Shown piece by piece: positions 21,981-36,746 of a stretch of 64,000 nt of DNA. Position 1 is the stretch's first letter, and every line of letters begins with the position of its first letter. The stretch is from positions 124,001 through 188,000 of the forward strand of contig CM037779.1 of NCBI GenBank assembly GCA_021229015.1, in the 5' to 3' direction. Below the pieces are notes generated by a model, which searched no databases, was not told the origin of the DNA, and saw only the letters and a list, made by a program, of their open reading frames with translations. The stretch is from Solen grandis. Its lineage: Eukaryota > Mollusca > Bivalvia > Adapedonta > Solenidae. The position numbers were made by a program, and so were the translations under genes.

Positions 21981-24900
21981 TTATTATTCTTTTTTTCTTC
22001 CTCTTATATTTGTGTTAATTTCGAGGTGTTGCCATTGACACAGAACAATGAAAATTTTATGGCATATATTTCAAACCATGAGCTTTCGGATGCAATGAAT
22101 TGCATATTCATATGACGTCACATAACGTCAGATTTGACGTCAGGTGAAAAAGATTGTTCGCGGTCTACAGCCATAATTTCTGGACCGATTTTCATCAAAA
22201 TTTCACAGAATGTGTATGTTAGGCTCTAGTTATGCATCCCTGTGTCCGTTTTTCAAAATTCGAAAAGCCCATGGTTCTATAGCGAATCCAAGATTCGAAC
22301 CAAGGTCGTAAATTTTTAAATGCTTATAAAATCTGTCCTATTAAAGATAGAAAGTTGATATTTAGTCAGTATATAGGTCTCTAGAAGTTTTTAACATTTT
22401 GTGAAAATAAATGTCATATGACGTCACGTGACGTCATTATATGATAATGTATTTCTAATATTAACAAGGGTATTTCTATATGTTGAAATTGTCGAAGGGC
22501 AATGAAAATTTAAAGACATATGCTTCAAACGCTGAAATTTTGAGTTCTATGATTTTCATATGCCTATGACGTCATATGACGTCACACTTGAAATATGCAA
22601 CACAAGTTTGTACGCGGTCTACAGCCATTGTTTATGAACCGATTTTCATCAAATTTTCACAGGATGTGTATATTAAGTTCTAGTTGTGCATCTCTGTGTC
22701 CGTTTTTCAAAATTCGAAAAGTCCATAGTTCTATAGCGAATTCAAGATTCGAACCAAGGTCGTAAATTTTTAAATGCTTATAAAATCGGATTTATTTGAG
22801 ATAGAAAAGTGATATTTGGTCAGTATATAGGTCTCTGGGAGTCTTAAACATTTTGTGAAAATAAACGTCATATGACGTCACGTGACGTCATTATATGATA
22901 ATGTATTTCTAATGCTAACAAGAGTTTATGATTAAGATGCTGAAATTTTGATTTCAATGATTTTCAGAAGCCTATGACGTCATATGACGTCATATTTGAA
23001 ATTGACTACGAAAGTTTGTACACGGACAAGAGCCATTATTAATTGGCCGATTTTCATCAAATATTCACAGAATGTGTATATTACGTTCTTATTGTGTATA
23101 CCGGTGTCCGTTTTTCAAAATTCGAAAAGTCCAAGCATCTATTGCGGATCCAAGATTCGAACCAAGGACGTCAAGTTTTAAATGCTTATAAAATCTGTCC
23201 TATTTGAGATAGAAAGTTGAAATTTTGTCAGTTAGTAGGTCTCTAGGTGTCTTAACAATTATGTGAAAATAAACGTCATATGACGTCACGTGACGTCATT
23301 TTTTTTATCATTATTCTTTTCTTCTTCCTAACTAAACGTTTATTTTAATATCTTGCAATAGTCCTAGGACGATGAAATTTTTATGGGTTATTTGTCACGT
23401 GAGGAAATTTTAATTTCAATGATTATCAGCAGCCTATGACGTCTCATGACGTCACTGCTAAAAATAGTGAAAAATGGTGTTTGCGCTCTACTGCCGTCAT
23501 TTATGGTCGGAATGTCTTCAAATTTTCACAGATGGTACATCTTGAAACTAAGGTGTGCATATCCTGTCAGCTAACCGAAATTCCGAAAGACCGAAGTTCT
23601 GTGGCTGAAATAAAATTCGAACATAGGACCGAAAATTTCATTTTAGGATTAAAGAGCTTCAGGATGAGACAGAAAATTGAAACTTACACAGTTTGCAGTT
23701 CTGCAGAATTTCTACATATATTTTGAGTCGTTACGTCATATGACGTTATGTGACGTCATAAGCATACTTCTTAATTTTTATTTTAGGGCAATGATTTCGA
23801 CATGATGCCAGTTGTTCAGAATAATGAATATTTCAGAGTTATGACAGTAAAGTATGCGCTTTTGAACAAAAGCATCTTCAGCACCTATGACGTCATATGA
23901 CGTCAGAGCTAAAAAATAGTAAAAAATGGTGTTCGCGCTGTACAGCCGCCATTTATGGTCGGATTTTCTTCAAATTTTCACAGATGGTACATCTTGTTAC
24001 TAAGGTGTGCATGTCTTGTCAGCTAACCGAAATTCCGAAAGACCGAAGTTCTGTGGCTGAAATAAGATTCGAACATAGGACCGAAAAATTCATTTTAGAA
24101 TTAAAGAGCTTCAGGATGAGATAGAAAGTTGAAACCTACACAGTTTGCAGTTCTACAGAATTTCTTAATATATTTTGAGTCTTGACGTCAAATGTCGTCA
24201 TGTGACGTCATAAGCATACTTCTTAATTTTCATTTTTGGGCAATGATTTCGACATGATACCAGTTGTTCAGAATAATGAAGATTTTAGATTTATGACAGT
24301 AAAGTATGCGCTTTTGAACAAAAGCATCTTCAGCACTCTATGACGTCATGTGACGTCAGAGCTAAAAATATTGAACAATGGTGTTCGCGCTCTACAGCGG
24401 CCATTTTTAGTCGGATTTTCACGAATTTTCACAGATGGTACACCTTTAAACTAAGGATTACATATCCTGCTAGCTTACCGAAATTCCGAAAAACCGAAGT
24501 TCTGTGGCTGAATTAATATTCGAACATAGGACAAAAAATTTCATTTTAGGATTGAAGAGCTTCAGGATGAGATAGAAAGTTGACACTTGCACAGTTTGCA
24601 GTTCTGCATTATTTCTACAAATATTTTGAATCGTGACGTCAGAGGACGTCATAAGCATACCACTTATTTTTAATATGGGGCAATGATTTCGACATGATGC
24701 CAATTGTTCAGAATAATGAAAATTTCAGAGTTATTGCAGTAAAGTATGCGCTTTTGAGCAACAGCATTTTCAGCACCCTATGACGTCATGTGACGTCAGA
24801 GCTAAAAATATTGAAAAATGGTATTCGCGCTCTACAGCCGCCATTTATGATCAGATTTTCTTAAAATTTTTACAGATGGTACATCTTGAAACTAAGTTGT

Positions 24901-25295
24901 GAATATTTTGTCAGCTAACCTTAATTCCGAAAAACCGAAGTATTGTGGCTGAAATAAGATTCGAACATAGGACCAAAAATTTCATTTTAGGGCTATCGAA
25001 CTTCGGGATGAGATAGAAAGTTGAAACTTACATAGTTTGCAGTTCTGCAGAATGTCTTAATATATTTTGAGTCGTGACGTCATATGACGTCATAAGCATA
25101 CTACTACTACTGCTACTTATTTTTTTTTTCTTCGTAACTAAACGCTTATTTTTCGCGGAATATAATGTCAATTAATCAGCATGAACATGAAATACTACCA
25201 GAGGTGAGTCATTACATGAAACTTCTATCTCCTGCTTTTTGCATTAACACAGGTAGCAGAAAGTCCTATCATTCGTTTAGACGAATGACATCTAG
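21981..25295 (+). mobile_element. Composite Helentron-like block (type II then type I)
   Basis: Same composite plan as 12671-17215: (TTA)n and pyrimidine box, type II units to 23298, a second (TTA)n-CTTTTCTTCTTCC module from 23299, then four type I units (near 23436, 23887, 24340 and 24780). The 3' terminus has AGCAGAAAGTCCTA, the hairpin ATTCGT...ACGAAT and CTAG ending at 25295, followed immediately by TTAGGACTTTCTGCC. Repeating the composite order in independent blocks shows it is an established element structure. Confidence 0.7.
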
Positions 25296-28043
25296 TTAGG
25301 ACTTTCTGCCCTTTCGGCAGAAAGTCCTATTGGGTTTGTACTGTTTTTTTTATTAAGACTTTCTGCCTACTGGCAGAAAGTCCTATTGGGTTTGTTATGT
25401 TTTTTATTCTTCTTATTCTTTTTTTCTTCCAAACTGAGCGTTTATTTAGCCCAGAGCCATGAAATTTATATGGCATATACTTGATGCAATGAAATTTTGA
25501 TTTCCATGATTTTCATATGCCTATGACGTCATATGACGTCACATTTGAAATATGCTACAAAAGTTTGTACGCGGCCCAGAGTCATTGTTTATGAACTGAT
25601 TTTCATCAAGTTTTCACAGAATATGTATTTTAAGTTCTAGTTGTGCATCCCGGTGTCCGTTTTCAAAATTCGAAAAGTCCATGGTTCTATAGCGATTCCA
25701 AGATTCGAACCAAGGTCGTAAATTTTCAAATTCTTATAAAATCGGTCCTATTTGAGATAGAAAGAAGATATTGGGTCAGTATATAGGTCTCTGGGAGTCT
25801 TTAACATTTTGTGAAAATAAATGTCATATGACGTCACGTGACGTCATTATATGATAATGAATTTCTAATACTAACAAAATTATTTCTATATGTTGAAATT
25901 TTCGAAGGGCAATGAAAATTTAATGCCGCATGCTTCAGATGCTGAAATTTCGATTTCAATGATTTTCAGAAGCCTATGACGTGATATGACGTCACATTTG
26001 AAATTGACCACGAAAGTTTGTACACGGTCCAGAGCCATTATTGATGAATCGATTTTCATCAAATTTTCAGAGAATGTGTATATTAAGCTCTAGTTGTGCA
26101 TCTCGGTGTCCGTTTTTCAAAATTCGAAAAGTCCATGGTTCTATAGTGAATTCAAGATTCGAACCAAGGTCGTAAAATTTTAAATGCTTATAAAATCGGT
26201 CCTATTTAATATAAAAAAGTGATATTTGGTCAGTATATAGGTCTCTAAAAGTCTTAAACATTTTGTGAAAAGAAACGTCATATGACGTCACGTGACGTCA
26301 TTATATGATAATGTATTTTTAATATTAACAAGAGTATTTCTATATGTTGAAATTGTCGAAGGGCAATGAAAATTTAATGACAAATGATTCAGACGCTGAA
26401 ATTTCGATTTCAATAATTTTCAGAAGCCTATGACGTCATATGACGTCACATTTGAAAAAAGATTTAAGGTCCAGAGCCATTATTAATGGGCCGATTTTCA
26501 TCAAATTTTCACAGAATGTGTATATTACGATCTTATTGTGTATACCGGTGTCCGTTTTTCAAAATTCGAAAAGTCCAAGCATATATGGCGGATCCAAGAT
26601 TCGAACCAATGACGTCAATATTTAAATGCTTATAAAAACTGTCCTATTTGAGATAGAAAGTTGAAATTTTGTCAGTTAATAGGTCTCTGGGTGTCTTAAC
26701 AATTATGTGAAAATAAACGTCATATGACGTCACGTGACGTCATTTGTTTATTATTATTATTCTTTTCTTCTTCCTAACTAAACGCTTATTTTAATATGTT
26801 GCAATAGTCCTAGGACGATGAAATTTTTATGGGTTATTAGGCATGTGAGGAAATTTTGATTTCACCCCTACTGCATATATGTAGCCATATCTCAATAAAT
26901 ATCGATTTTTGTAAATATCGATTTTTGTAAATATATGTATGAATAAGAATTATAGCTGAATAATTGACGTTTCCAAATATATTTAGTTTATTAAAATTGG
27001 TTTACGCAATACAAAGTTATAAGCAAAAAACTAAATGAAATGAAGCTAATTTTGCTGATAATATGCTGTTTTCTTGAGGTTTAACAGTCAATACCTCAGA
27101 AACGACTGAAGATAAGTTTATACATTATGAGTATAAAATGTAGCATGTTTTAAGAGCTTTCTAACGGTACCAAGTTTATTGAAATTGAACTTCATATAAG
27201 AAAGTTACATGGAAAATAAGATATTTCATAATCATGCATCATAAAAATATGGAAAAGGTCACGCGCAGGGGTCACCAAGCTTAAATACTTGCGCAACGAA
27301 AAAAAAAAAATCAAATTGCAATTGATGGGCTATAACTTGATTTTTTTTTTGTCGAATGTTGACTGTTTCCAAAATAAGCATTGAAGTCAATACATGTACA
27401 ACGGCACAAGACAAAAATCCGTATTTGCAACACTATGTAGCTAGCGAGCAGTTTGCAAGCCTTGAAAAATTCACACGCAGCCCCACATTTTAGACCATCT
27501 AAAAACTGCATTGTTATGCTAACGATATTCATATTGCATCAGTTTGTAGGCTGGGATGTTACCTTTCAAAATATCACCATAGTTTGAAATTCCAGGAATT
27601 TATGGCAAAACTACGGAAGCCCAAACACGCCAAAATCGCTAAATACGTTTAACTACGTTACAGGTGTCGAAAGGATATAGCACTATACAAATATTCAATA
27701 CTTCTTCCTAATGAGGCTAAAATTAAACAAGGTTACAACTGAGCTGGAGTGATGAAATTCTATGTGTGATGAAAGTTAGAAACTTACATTTGAACACTGT
27801 TTCATTTTTCTTCCATGTCATATGACATAGTATAAATGTTGTATGTAAACTACATGTGCAAGATATGGGCGGACTTTTATTAAAATTCACAGAATGTGTT
27901 CTATTTGTGCTATTTTATATAGAAATAGAGGAGATAGAAAGTTGCAATTTGGACAGATTATCTATTATGTCATCTTCTATATATACTATATAAAGCAGAT
28001 GTTGCAGAAAGTCCTATCATTCGTTTAAACGAATGACATCTAG
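25296..28043 (+). mobile_element. Helentron-like block with 5' hairpins, type II units and AT-rich module
   Basis: It starts TTAGGACTTTCTGCC and carries two hairpins: arms 25298-25310/25316-25328 (13 bp, perfect) and 25357-25367/25372-25382 (11 bp). Then (TTA)-like and pyrimidine box, three type II units (near 25527, 25978 and 26430), and a second 5' module at ~26745. From 26871 comes a ~1.1-kb AT-rich module without TGACGTCA. The 3' terminus occupies 28004-28043: GCAGAAAGTCCTA, the perfect 20-bp palindrome TCATTCGTTTAAACGAATGA (28017-28036), then CATCTAG. It is the more diverged precursor-like neighbour of the 4.7-kb array. Confidence 0.7.
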
Positions 28044-30096
28044 TTAGGACTTTCTGCCTAAAGCAGAAAGTCCTATTGGGTTTGTTATGTTTATTAGGGC
28101 TTTCTGCCTAAAGCAGAAAGTCCTATTGGGTTTGTTATGTTTTTTCTTATTATTATTATTATTATTATTATTTTTTCACCTTTTGAGGTTCAAATTAAAA
28201 CAGGTTGCCAATAAGCCAGCAGCATGAAATTTTAACAGTGATCAGAGTGACTTTGGCCCTTTTGAATGCACTAATTTTCATCTTCATATGACGTCATGTG
28301 ACGTCACAGCTAAAAATAGTGAAAAATGGTGTTCGCGCTCTACAGCCGTCATTTATGGTCGGATTTTCTTCAAATTTTCACAGATGGTACATCTTGAAAC
28401 TAAGGTGTGCATATCCTGTCAGCTAACCGAAATTCCGAAAGACCGAAGTTCTGTTGCTGAAATAAGATTTGAACATAGGACCGAAAATTTCATTTTACGA
28501 TTAAAGAGCTTCAGGATGAGATAGAAAGTTGAAAATTACACAGTTTGCATTTCTGTAGAATTTCTACATATATTTTGAGTCGTGTCGTCATATGACGTCA
28601 AGTGACGTCATAAGCATACTTCTTAATTTTCATTTTAGGGCAATGATTTCGACATGATGCCAGTTGTTCAGAATAATGAAAATTTCAGAGTTATGACAGT
28701 AAAGTATGCGCTTTTGAACAAAAGCATCTTCAGCACCCTATGACGTCACATAACGTCAGAGCTAAAAATAGTGAAAAATGGTGTTCGCGCTCTACAGCCG
28801 TCATTTATGGTCGGATTTTCTTCAAATTTTCACAGATGGTACATCTTGAAACTAAGGTGTGCATATCCTGTCAACTAACCGAAATTCAGAAAGACCGAAG
28901 TTCTGTGGCTTAAATAAGATTCGAACATAGGACCGAAACTTTCATTTTAGGATTAAAGAGCATCAGGATGAGATAGAAAGTTGAAACTTAAACAGTTTGC
29001 AGTTCTGCAGAATTTCTAAATAAATTTTGAATCGTGACATCATATGACGTCATGTGACGTCATAAGCATACTTCTTAATTTTCATATTAGGGCAATGATT
29101 TCGACATGATGCCAGTTGTTCAGAATAATGAAAATTTCAGAGTTATGACAGTAAAGTATGCGCTTTTGAACAAAAGCATCTTCAGCACCATATGACGTCA
29201 TGTGACGTCAGAGCTAAAAATAGTGAAAAATGGTGTTCACGCTCTAAAACGGCCATTTATGGTCGGATTTTCTTCAAATTTTCACAGATGGTACATCATG
29301 AAACTAAGGTGTGCATATCCTGTCAACTAACCGAAATTCCGAAAGACCCAAGTTTTGTGGCTGAAATAAGATTCGAACATAGGACCGAAAATTTCATTTT
29401 ACGATTAAAGAGCTTCAGGATAAGATAGAAAGTTGAAACTTACACAGTTTGCAGTTGTGCAGAATTTCTAAATAAATTTTGAGTCGTGACGTCATATGAC
29501 GTCATGTGACGTCATAAGCATACTTCTTAATTTTCATTTTAGAGCAATGATTTCGACATGATGCCAGTTGTTCAGAATAATGAAAATTTCAGAGTTATGA
29601 CAGTAAAGTATGCGCTTTTGAACAAAAGCATCATCAACACCCTATGACGTCACATAACGTCAGAGCTAAAAATAGTGAAAAATGGTGTTCGCACTCTAAA
29701 ACGGCCATTTATGGTCGGATTTTCTTCAAAATTTCACAGATGGTACATCTTGAAACTAAGGTGTACCTATTCTGTCAGCCAACCGAAATTCTGAAAGACC
29801 GAAGTTCTGTGGCTTAAATAAGATTCGAACATAGGACCGAAAATTTCATTTTAGGATTAAAGAGCTTCAGGATGAAATAGAAAGTTGAAATTTACACAGT
29901 TTGCAGTTCTGCAGAATTTCTTAAATATTTTGAGTCGTGGAGTCATTTGACGTCATGTGACGTCATAAGCATACTTATAATAAGGATTTTCTTCAATATT
30001 TGAAGATGGTGTATGTAAGAAAAGTAAATAAGTATGATCAGGTTTGACATAGTTAGCAGAAAGCCCTTTCTTTTGTTCAGAACAAAAGGAGTCTAG
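28044..30096 (+). mobile_element. Helentron-like block with tandem 5' hairpins and four type I units
   Basis: TT followed by AGGACTTTCTGC/GCAGAAAGTCCT (28046-28057 and 28063-28074), then the same hairpin again 50 bp on, each followed by ATTGGGTTTGTTATG. After (TTA)n there are type I units at 28288, 28740, 29192 and 29643. The 3' terminus is a variant: GCAGAAAGCCC, arms CTTTTGTT (30070-30077) and AACAAAAG (30081-30088), then GAGTCTAG ending at 30096 and TTATT. This is the first half of the higher-order repeat. Confidence 0.72.
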
Positions 30097-32783
30097 TTAT
30101 TATTATTATTATTATTATTATTCTTTTCTTCCTCAAGGATTTTCATATGTTGCAATCGTCCTAGGAGAATAAGATTTCGATGGCATATTATTCATATGCG
30201 TAATTAAAAGATTCTATAATGTTCAAATGCCTATGACGTCATTATGACGTCACACTTGGCAATTGCTACAAAAGTTTGTATGCGGTCCAGAGCGAAAATT
30301 AATAAACCGATTTTTATCAAATTTTCACAGAATGTGTATATTATGTTCTAGTTGTGCATCTCGGTGTCCGTTTTTCAAAATTCGAAAAGCCCAAGGTTCT
30401 ATGGCGAATGCAAGATTCAAACCAAGGACGTCAAATTGATAAATGCTCATAAAATCGTCCCTAAATGAGAGAGAAGGTTGATATTTTGTCAGTATATAGA
30501 TCTCCGATAGATTTAAATAATTTGTGAAAATGGACGTCTTGTGACGTCATATGACGTCATCAAATTTCTAATATTTAAACACATAATTTTATATGTTAAT
30601 ATGGTCCAAGGACATTGAAATTTTGATGTCTTATTCTCCAAGAGATGGTATTTTGAATTCTATGATTTTCATATCTCTATGACGTCATATGACGTCACAC
30701 TTGAAATAAGCTACAAAAGTTTGTACGCGGTCCAGAGCCATTATTAATGAACCGATTTTCATCAAATTTTCACAAAATGTGTATATTATTTTCTAGTTGT
30801 GCATCCCGGTGTCCGTTTTTCAAAGTTCGAAAAGTCCAAGGTTCTATAGCGATTCCAAGATTCGAACCTAGGTCGTTAATTTTCAAATTCTTATAAAATC
30901 GGTCCTATTTAAGATAGAAAGATGATATTAGGTCAGTATATAGGTCTCTGAGAGTCTTAAACATTTTGTGAAAATAAATGTCATATGACGTCACGTGACG
31001 TCATTATATGATAATGAATTTCTAATTCTAACAAGATTATTTCTATATGTTGAAATTGTCGAAGGGCAATGAAAATTTAATGACAAAGGATTCAGACGCT
31101 GAAATTTCGATTTCAATGATTTTCATATGTCTCTGACGTCATATGACGTCACATTTGAAATTGACTACGAAAGTTTGTACACGGTCATGAGCCATTATTA
31201 ATGGGCTGATTTTCATTAAATTTTCACAGCATGTGTATAGTACGTTCTTATTATGTATACCGGTGTCTGTTTTTCAAAATTCGAAAAGTCCAAGCATCTA
31301 TGGCGGATCCAAGATTCGAACCAAGGACGTCAATTTTTAAATGCTTATAAAATCGGTCCTATTTGAGATAGATAGTTGAAATTTTGTCAGTTAGTAGGTC
31401 TCTGGGTGTCTTAAGAATTATGAGAAAATAAACGTCATATGACGTCACGTGACGTCATTTTTTATTGTTATTATTCTTTTCTTCTTCCTAACTAAACGCT
31501 TATTTTAATATGTTGCAATAGTCCTAGGACGATGAAATTTTTATGGGTTATTAGGCACGTGAGGAAATTTAGATTTCACCCCTACTGCATACATGTAGCC
31601 ATATCTCAATAAATATCGATTTTTGTAAATATATGTATGAATAAGAATTATAGCTGAATAATTGACGTTTCCAAAGATTTATTTAGTTTATTAAAATTGG
31701 TTTATGGAATACAAAGTTATAAGCAAAGAAACTAAATGAAATGAAGCTAATTTTGCTGATAATATGCTGTTTTCTTGAGGTTTAACAGTCAATATCTCAG
31801 AAACGACTGAAGATAAGTTCATACATTATGCGTATAAAATGTAGCATGTTTTAAGAGCTTTCTAACGGTACCAAGTTTATTGAAATTGGACTTCATATAA
31901 GAAAGTTACATGGAAAATAAGATATTTCATAATCATGCATCATAAAAATATGGAAAAGGTCACGCGCAGGGGTCACCAAGCTTAAATACTTGCGCAACGA
32001 CTTAAAAAAAAAAAAAAAAAAAAATATCAAATTGCAATTGATGGGCTATATCTTGATTTTGTTCTTTTTTTTTTGTTGTTGTTGTTTTTTGTCGAATGTT
32101 GACTGTTTCCAAAATAAGCATTGAAGTTAATACATGTACAACGGCACAAGACAAAAATCCGTATTTGCAACACTATGTAGCTAGCGAGCAGTTTGCAAGC
32201 CTTGAAAAATTCACACGCAGCCCCACATTTTAGACCATCTAAAAACTGCATTGTTATGCTAACGATATTCATATTGCATCAGTTTGTAGGCTGGGATGTT
32301 ACCTTTCAAAATATCACCATAGTTCGAAATTCCAGGAATTTATGGCAAAACTACGGAAGCCCAAACACGCCAAAATCGCTAAATACGATTAACTACGTTA
32401 CAGGTGTCGAAAGGATATAGCACTATACAAATATTCAATACTTCTTCCTAATGAGGCTAAAATTAAACAAGGTTACAACTGAGCTGGAGTGATGAAATTC
32501 TATGTGTGATGAAAGTTAGAAACTTACATTTGAACACTGTTTCATTTTTCTTTCATGTCATATGACATAGTATAAATGTTGTATGTAAACTACATGTGCA
32601 AGATATGGGCGGACTTTTATTAAAATTCACAGAATGTGTTCTATTTGTGCTATTTTATATAGAAATAGAGGAGATAGAAAGTTGCAATTTGGACAGATTA
32701 TCTATTATGTCATCTTCTATATATACTATATAAAGCAGATGTTGCAGAAAGTCCTATCATTCGTTTAAACGAATGACATCTAG
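30097..32783 (+). mobile_element. Helentron-like block with type II units and AT-rich module
   Basis: (TTA)n-CTTTTCTTCC, three type II units (near 30234, 30680 and 31135), a second 5' module at ~31460, then an AT-rich module from ~31577. That module has no TGACGTCA and includes a long A run at ~32004 and a T-rich stretch at ~32060. The 3' terminus carries the 20-bp palindrome and CTAG ending at 32783. This is the second half of the higher-order repeat. The small open frames shared by all copies of the AT module look non-coding. Confidence 0.72.
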
Positions 32784-35700
32784 TTAGGACTTTCTGCCTA
32801 AAGCAGAAAGTCCTATTGGGTTTGTTATGTTTATTAGGGCTTTCTGCCTAAAGCAGAAAGTCCTATTGGGTTTGTTATGTTTTTTCTTATTATTATTATT
32901 ATTATTATTATTTTTTCACCTTTTGAGGTTCAAATTAAAACAGGTTGCCAATAAGCCAGCAGCATGAAATTTTAACAGTGATCAGAGTGACTTTGGCCCT
33001 TTTGAATGCACTAATTTTCATCTTCATATGACGTCATGTGACGTCACAGCTAAAAATAGTGAAAAATGGTGTTCGCGCTCTACAGCCGTCATTTATGGTC
33101 GGATTTTCTTCAAATTTTCACAGATGGTACATCTTGAAACTAAGGTGTGCATATCCTGTCAGCTAACCGAAATTCCGAAAGACCGAAGTTCTGTTGCTGA
33201 AATAAGATTTGAACATAGGACCGAAAATTTCATTTTACGATTAAAGAGCTTCAGGATGAGATAGAAAGTTGAAAATTACACAGTTTGCATTTCTGTAGAA
33301 TTTCTACATATATTTTGAGTCGTGTCGTCATATGACGTCAAGTGACGTCATAAGCATACTTCTTAATTTTCATTTTAGGGCAATGATTTCGACATGATGC
33401 CAGTTGTTCAGAATAATGAAAATTTCAGAGTTATGACAGTAAAGTATGCGCTTTTGAACAAAAGCATCTTCAGCACCCTATGACGTCACATAACGTCAGA
33501 GCTAAAAATAGTGAAAAATGGTGTTCGCGCTCTACAGCCGTCATTTATGGTCGGATTTTCTTCAAATTTTCACAGATGGTACATCTTGAAACTAAGGTGT
33601 GCATATCCTGTCAACTAACCGAAATTCAGAAAGACCGAAGTTCTGTGGCTTAAATAAGATTCGAACATAGGACCGAAACTTTCATTTTAGGATTAAAGAG
33701 CATCAGGATGAGATAGAAAGTTGAAACTTAAACAGTTTGCAGTTCTGCAGAATTTCTAAATAAATTTTGAGTCATGACGTCATGTGACGTCATAAGCATA
33801 CTTCTTAATTTTCATATTAGGGCAATGATTTCGACATGATGCCAGTTGTTCAGAATAATGAAAATTTCAGAGTTATGACAGTAAAGTATGCGCTTTTGAA
33901 CAAAAGCATCTTCAGCACCATATGACGTCATGTGACGTCAGAGCTAAAAATAGTGAAAAATGGTGTTCACGCTCTAAAACGGCCATTTATGGTCGGATTT
34001 TCTTCAAATTTTCACAGATGGTACATCATGAAACTAAGGTGTGCATATCCTGTCAACTAACCGAAATTCCGAAAGACCCAAGTTTTGTGGCTGAAATAAG
34101 ATTCGAACATAGGACCGAAAATTTCATTTTACGATTAAAGAGCTTCAGGATAAGATAGAAAGTTGAAACTTACACAGTTTGCAGTTGTGCAGAATTTCTA
34201 AATAAATTTTGAGTCGTGACGTCATATGACGTCATGTGACGTCATAAGCATACTTCTTAATTTTCATTTTAGAGCAATGATTTCGACATGATGCCAGTTG
34301 TTCAGAATAATGAAAATTTCAGAGTTATGACAGTAAAGTATGCGCTTTTGAACAAAAGCATCATCAACACCCTATGACGTCACATAACGTCAGAGCTAAA
34401 AATAGTGAAAAATGGTGTTCGCACTCTAAAACGGCCATTTATGGTCGGATTTTCTTCAAAATTTCACAGATGGTACATCTTGAAACTAAGGTGTACCTAT
34501 TCTGTCAGCCAACCGAAATTCTGAAAGACCGAAGTTCTGTGGCTTAAATAAGATTCGAACATAGGACCGAAAATTTCATTTTAGGATTAAAGAGCTTCAG
34601 GATGAAATAGAAAGTTGAAATTTACACAGTTTGCAGTTCTGCAGAATTTCTTAAAATATTTTGAGTCGTGGAGTCATTTGACGTCATGTGACGTCATAAG
34701 CATACTTATAATAAGGATTTTCTTCAATATTTGAAGATGGTGTATGTAAGAAAAGTAAATAAGTATGATCAGGTTTGACATAGTTAGCAGAAAGCCCTTT
34801 CTTTTGTTCAGAACAAAAGGAGTCTAGTTATTATTATTATTATTATTATTCTTTTCTTCCTCAAGGATTTTCAGAGCACAAAGCAATTGCTACAAAACCG
34901 GAAAAATTTCGATGGCATATTATTCATATGCGTAATTAAAAGATTCTATAATGTTCAAATGCCTATGACGTCATTATGACGTCACACTTGGCAATTGCTA
35001 CAAAAGTTTGTATGCGGTCCAGAGCGAAAATTAATAAACCGATTTTTATCAAATTTTCACAGAATGTGTATATTATGTTCTAGTTGTGCATCTCGGTGTC
35101 CGTTTTTCAAAATTCGAAAAGCCCAAGGTTCTATGGCGAATGCAAGATTCAAACCAAGGACGTCAAATTGATAAATGCTCATAAAATCGTCCCTAAATGA
35201 GAGAGAAGGTTGATATTTTGTCAGTATATAGATCTCCGATAGATTTAAATAATTTGTGAAAATGGACGTCTTGTGACGTCATATGACGTCATCAAATTTC
35301 TAATATTTAAACACATAATTTTATATGTTAATATGGTCCAAGGACATTGAAATTTTGATGTCTTATTCTCCAAGAGATGGTATTTTGAATTCTATGATTT
35401 TCATATCTCTATGACGTCATATGACGTCACACTTGAAATAAGCTACAAAAGTTTGTACGCGGTCCAGAGCCATTATTAATGAACCGATTTTCATCAAATT
35501 TTCACAAAATGTGTATATTATTTTCTAGTTGTGCATCCCGGTGTCCGTTTTTCAAAGTTCGAAAAGTCCAAGGTTCTATAGCGATTCCAAGATTCGAACC
35601 TAGGTCGTTAATTTTCAAATTCTTATAAAATCGGTCCTATTTAAGATAGAAAGATGATATTAGGTCAGTATATAGGTTTTTTAATGACAAAGGATTCAGA

Positions 35701-36715
35701 CGCTGAAATTTGATTTCAATATTTTACGTCATATGACGTCACATTTGAAATTGACTACGAAAGTTTGTACACGGTCATGAGCCATTATTAATGGGCTGAT
35801 TTTCATTAAATTTTCACAGCATGTGTATAGTACGTTCTTATTATGTATACCGGTGTCTGTTTTTCAAAATTCGAAAAGTCCAAGCATCTATGGCGGATCC
35901 AAGATTCGAACCAAGGACGTCAATTTTTAAATGCTTATAAAATCGGTCCTATTTGAGATAGATAGTTGAAATTTTGTCAGTTAGTAGGTCTCTGGGTGTC
36001 TTAAGAATTATGAGAAAATAAACGTCATATGACGTCACGTGACGTCATTTTTTATTGTTATTATTCTTTTCTTCTTCCTAACTAAACGCTTATTTTAATA
36101 TGTTGCAATAGTCCTAGGACGATGAAATTTTTATGGGTTATTAGGCACGTGAGGAAATTTAGATTTCACCCCTACTGCATACATGTAGCCATATCTCAAT
36201 AAATATCGATTTTTGTAAATATATGTATGAATAAGAATTATAGCTGAATAATTGACGTTTCCAAAGATTTATTTAGTTTATTAAAATTGGTTTATGGAAT
36301 ACAAAGTTATAAGCAAAGAAACTAAATGAAATGAAGCTAATTTTGCTGATAATATGCTGTTTTCTTGAGGTTTAACAGTCAATATCTCAGAAACGACTGA
36401 AGATAAGTTCATACATTATGCGTATAAAATGTAGCATGTTTTAAGAGCTTTCTAACGGTACCAAGTTTATTGAAATTGGACTTCATATAAGAAAGTTACA
36501 TGGAAAATAAGATATTTCATAATCATGCATCATAAAAATATGGAAAAGGTCACGCGCAGGGGTCACCAAGCTTAAATACTTGCGCAACGACTTAAAAAAA
36601 AAAAAAAAAAAAATATCAAATTGCAATTGATGGGCTATATCTTGATTTTGTTCTTTTTTTGCCAGTTTGCAAGCCTTGAAAAATTCACACGCAGCCCCAC
36701 ATTTAAGACCATCTG

Positions 36716-36746
<31 letters not shown>

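Larger units (their letters stand above)
28044..32783 (+). repeat. 4.7-kb higher-order repeat, copy 1
   Basis: 4740 bp composed of the two Helentron-like blocks 28044-30096 and 30097-32783. Equivalent 3' termini recur at 32783, 37436 and 42175, giving steps of 4653 and 4739 bp. Long stretches match later copies base for base. Differences from copy 2 are scattered single bases, and homologous DNA to its left (26745-28043) is visibly more diverged. Confidence 0.92.
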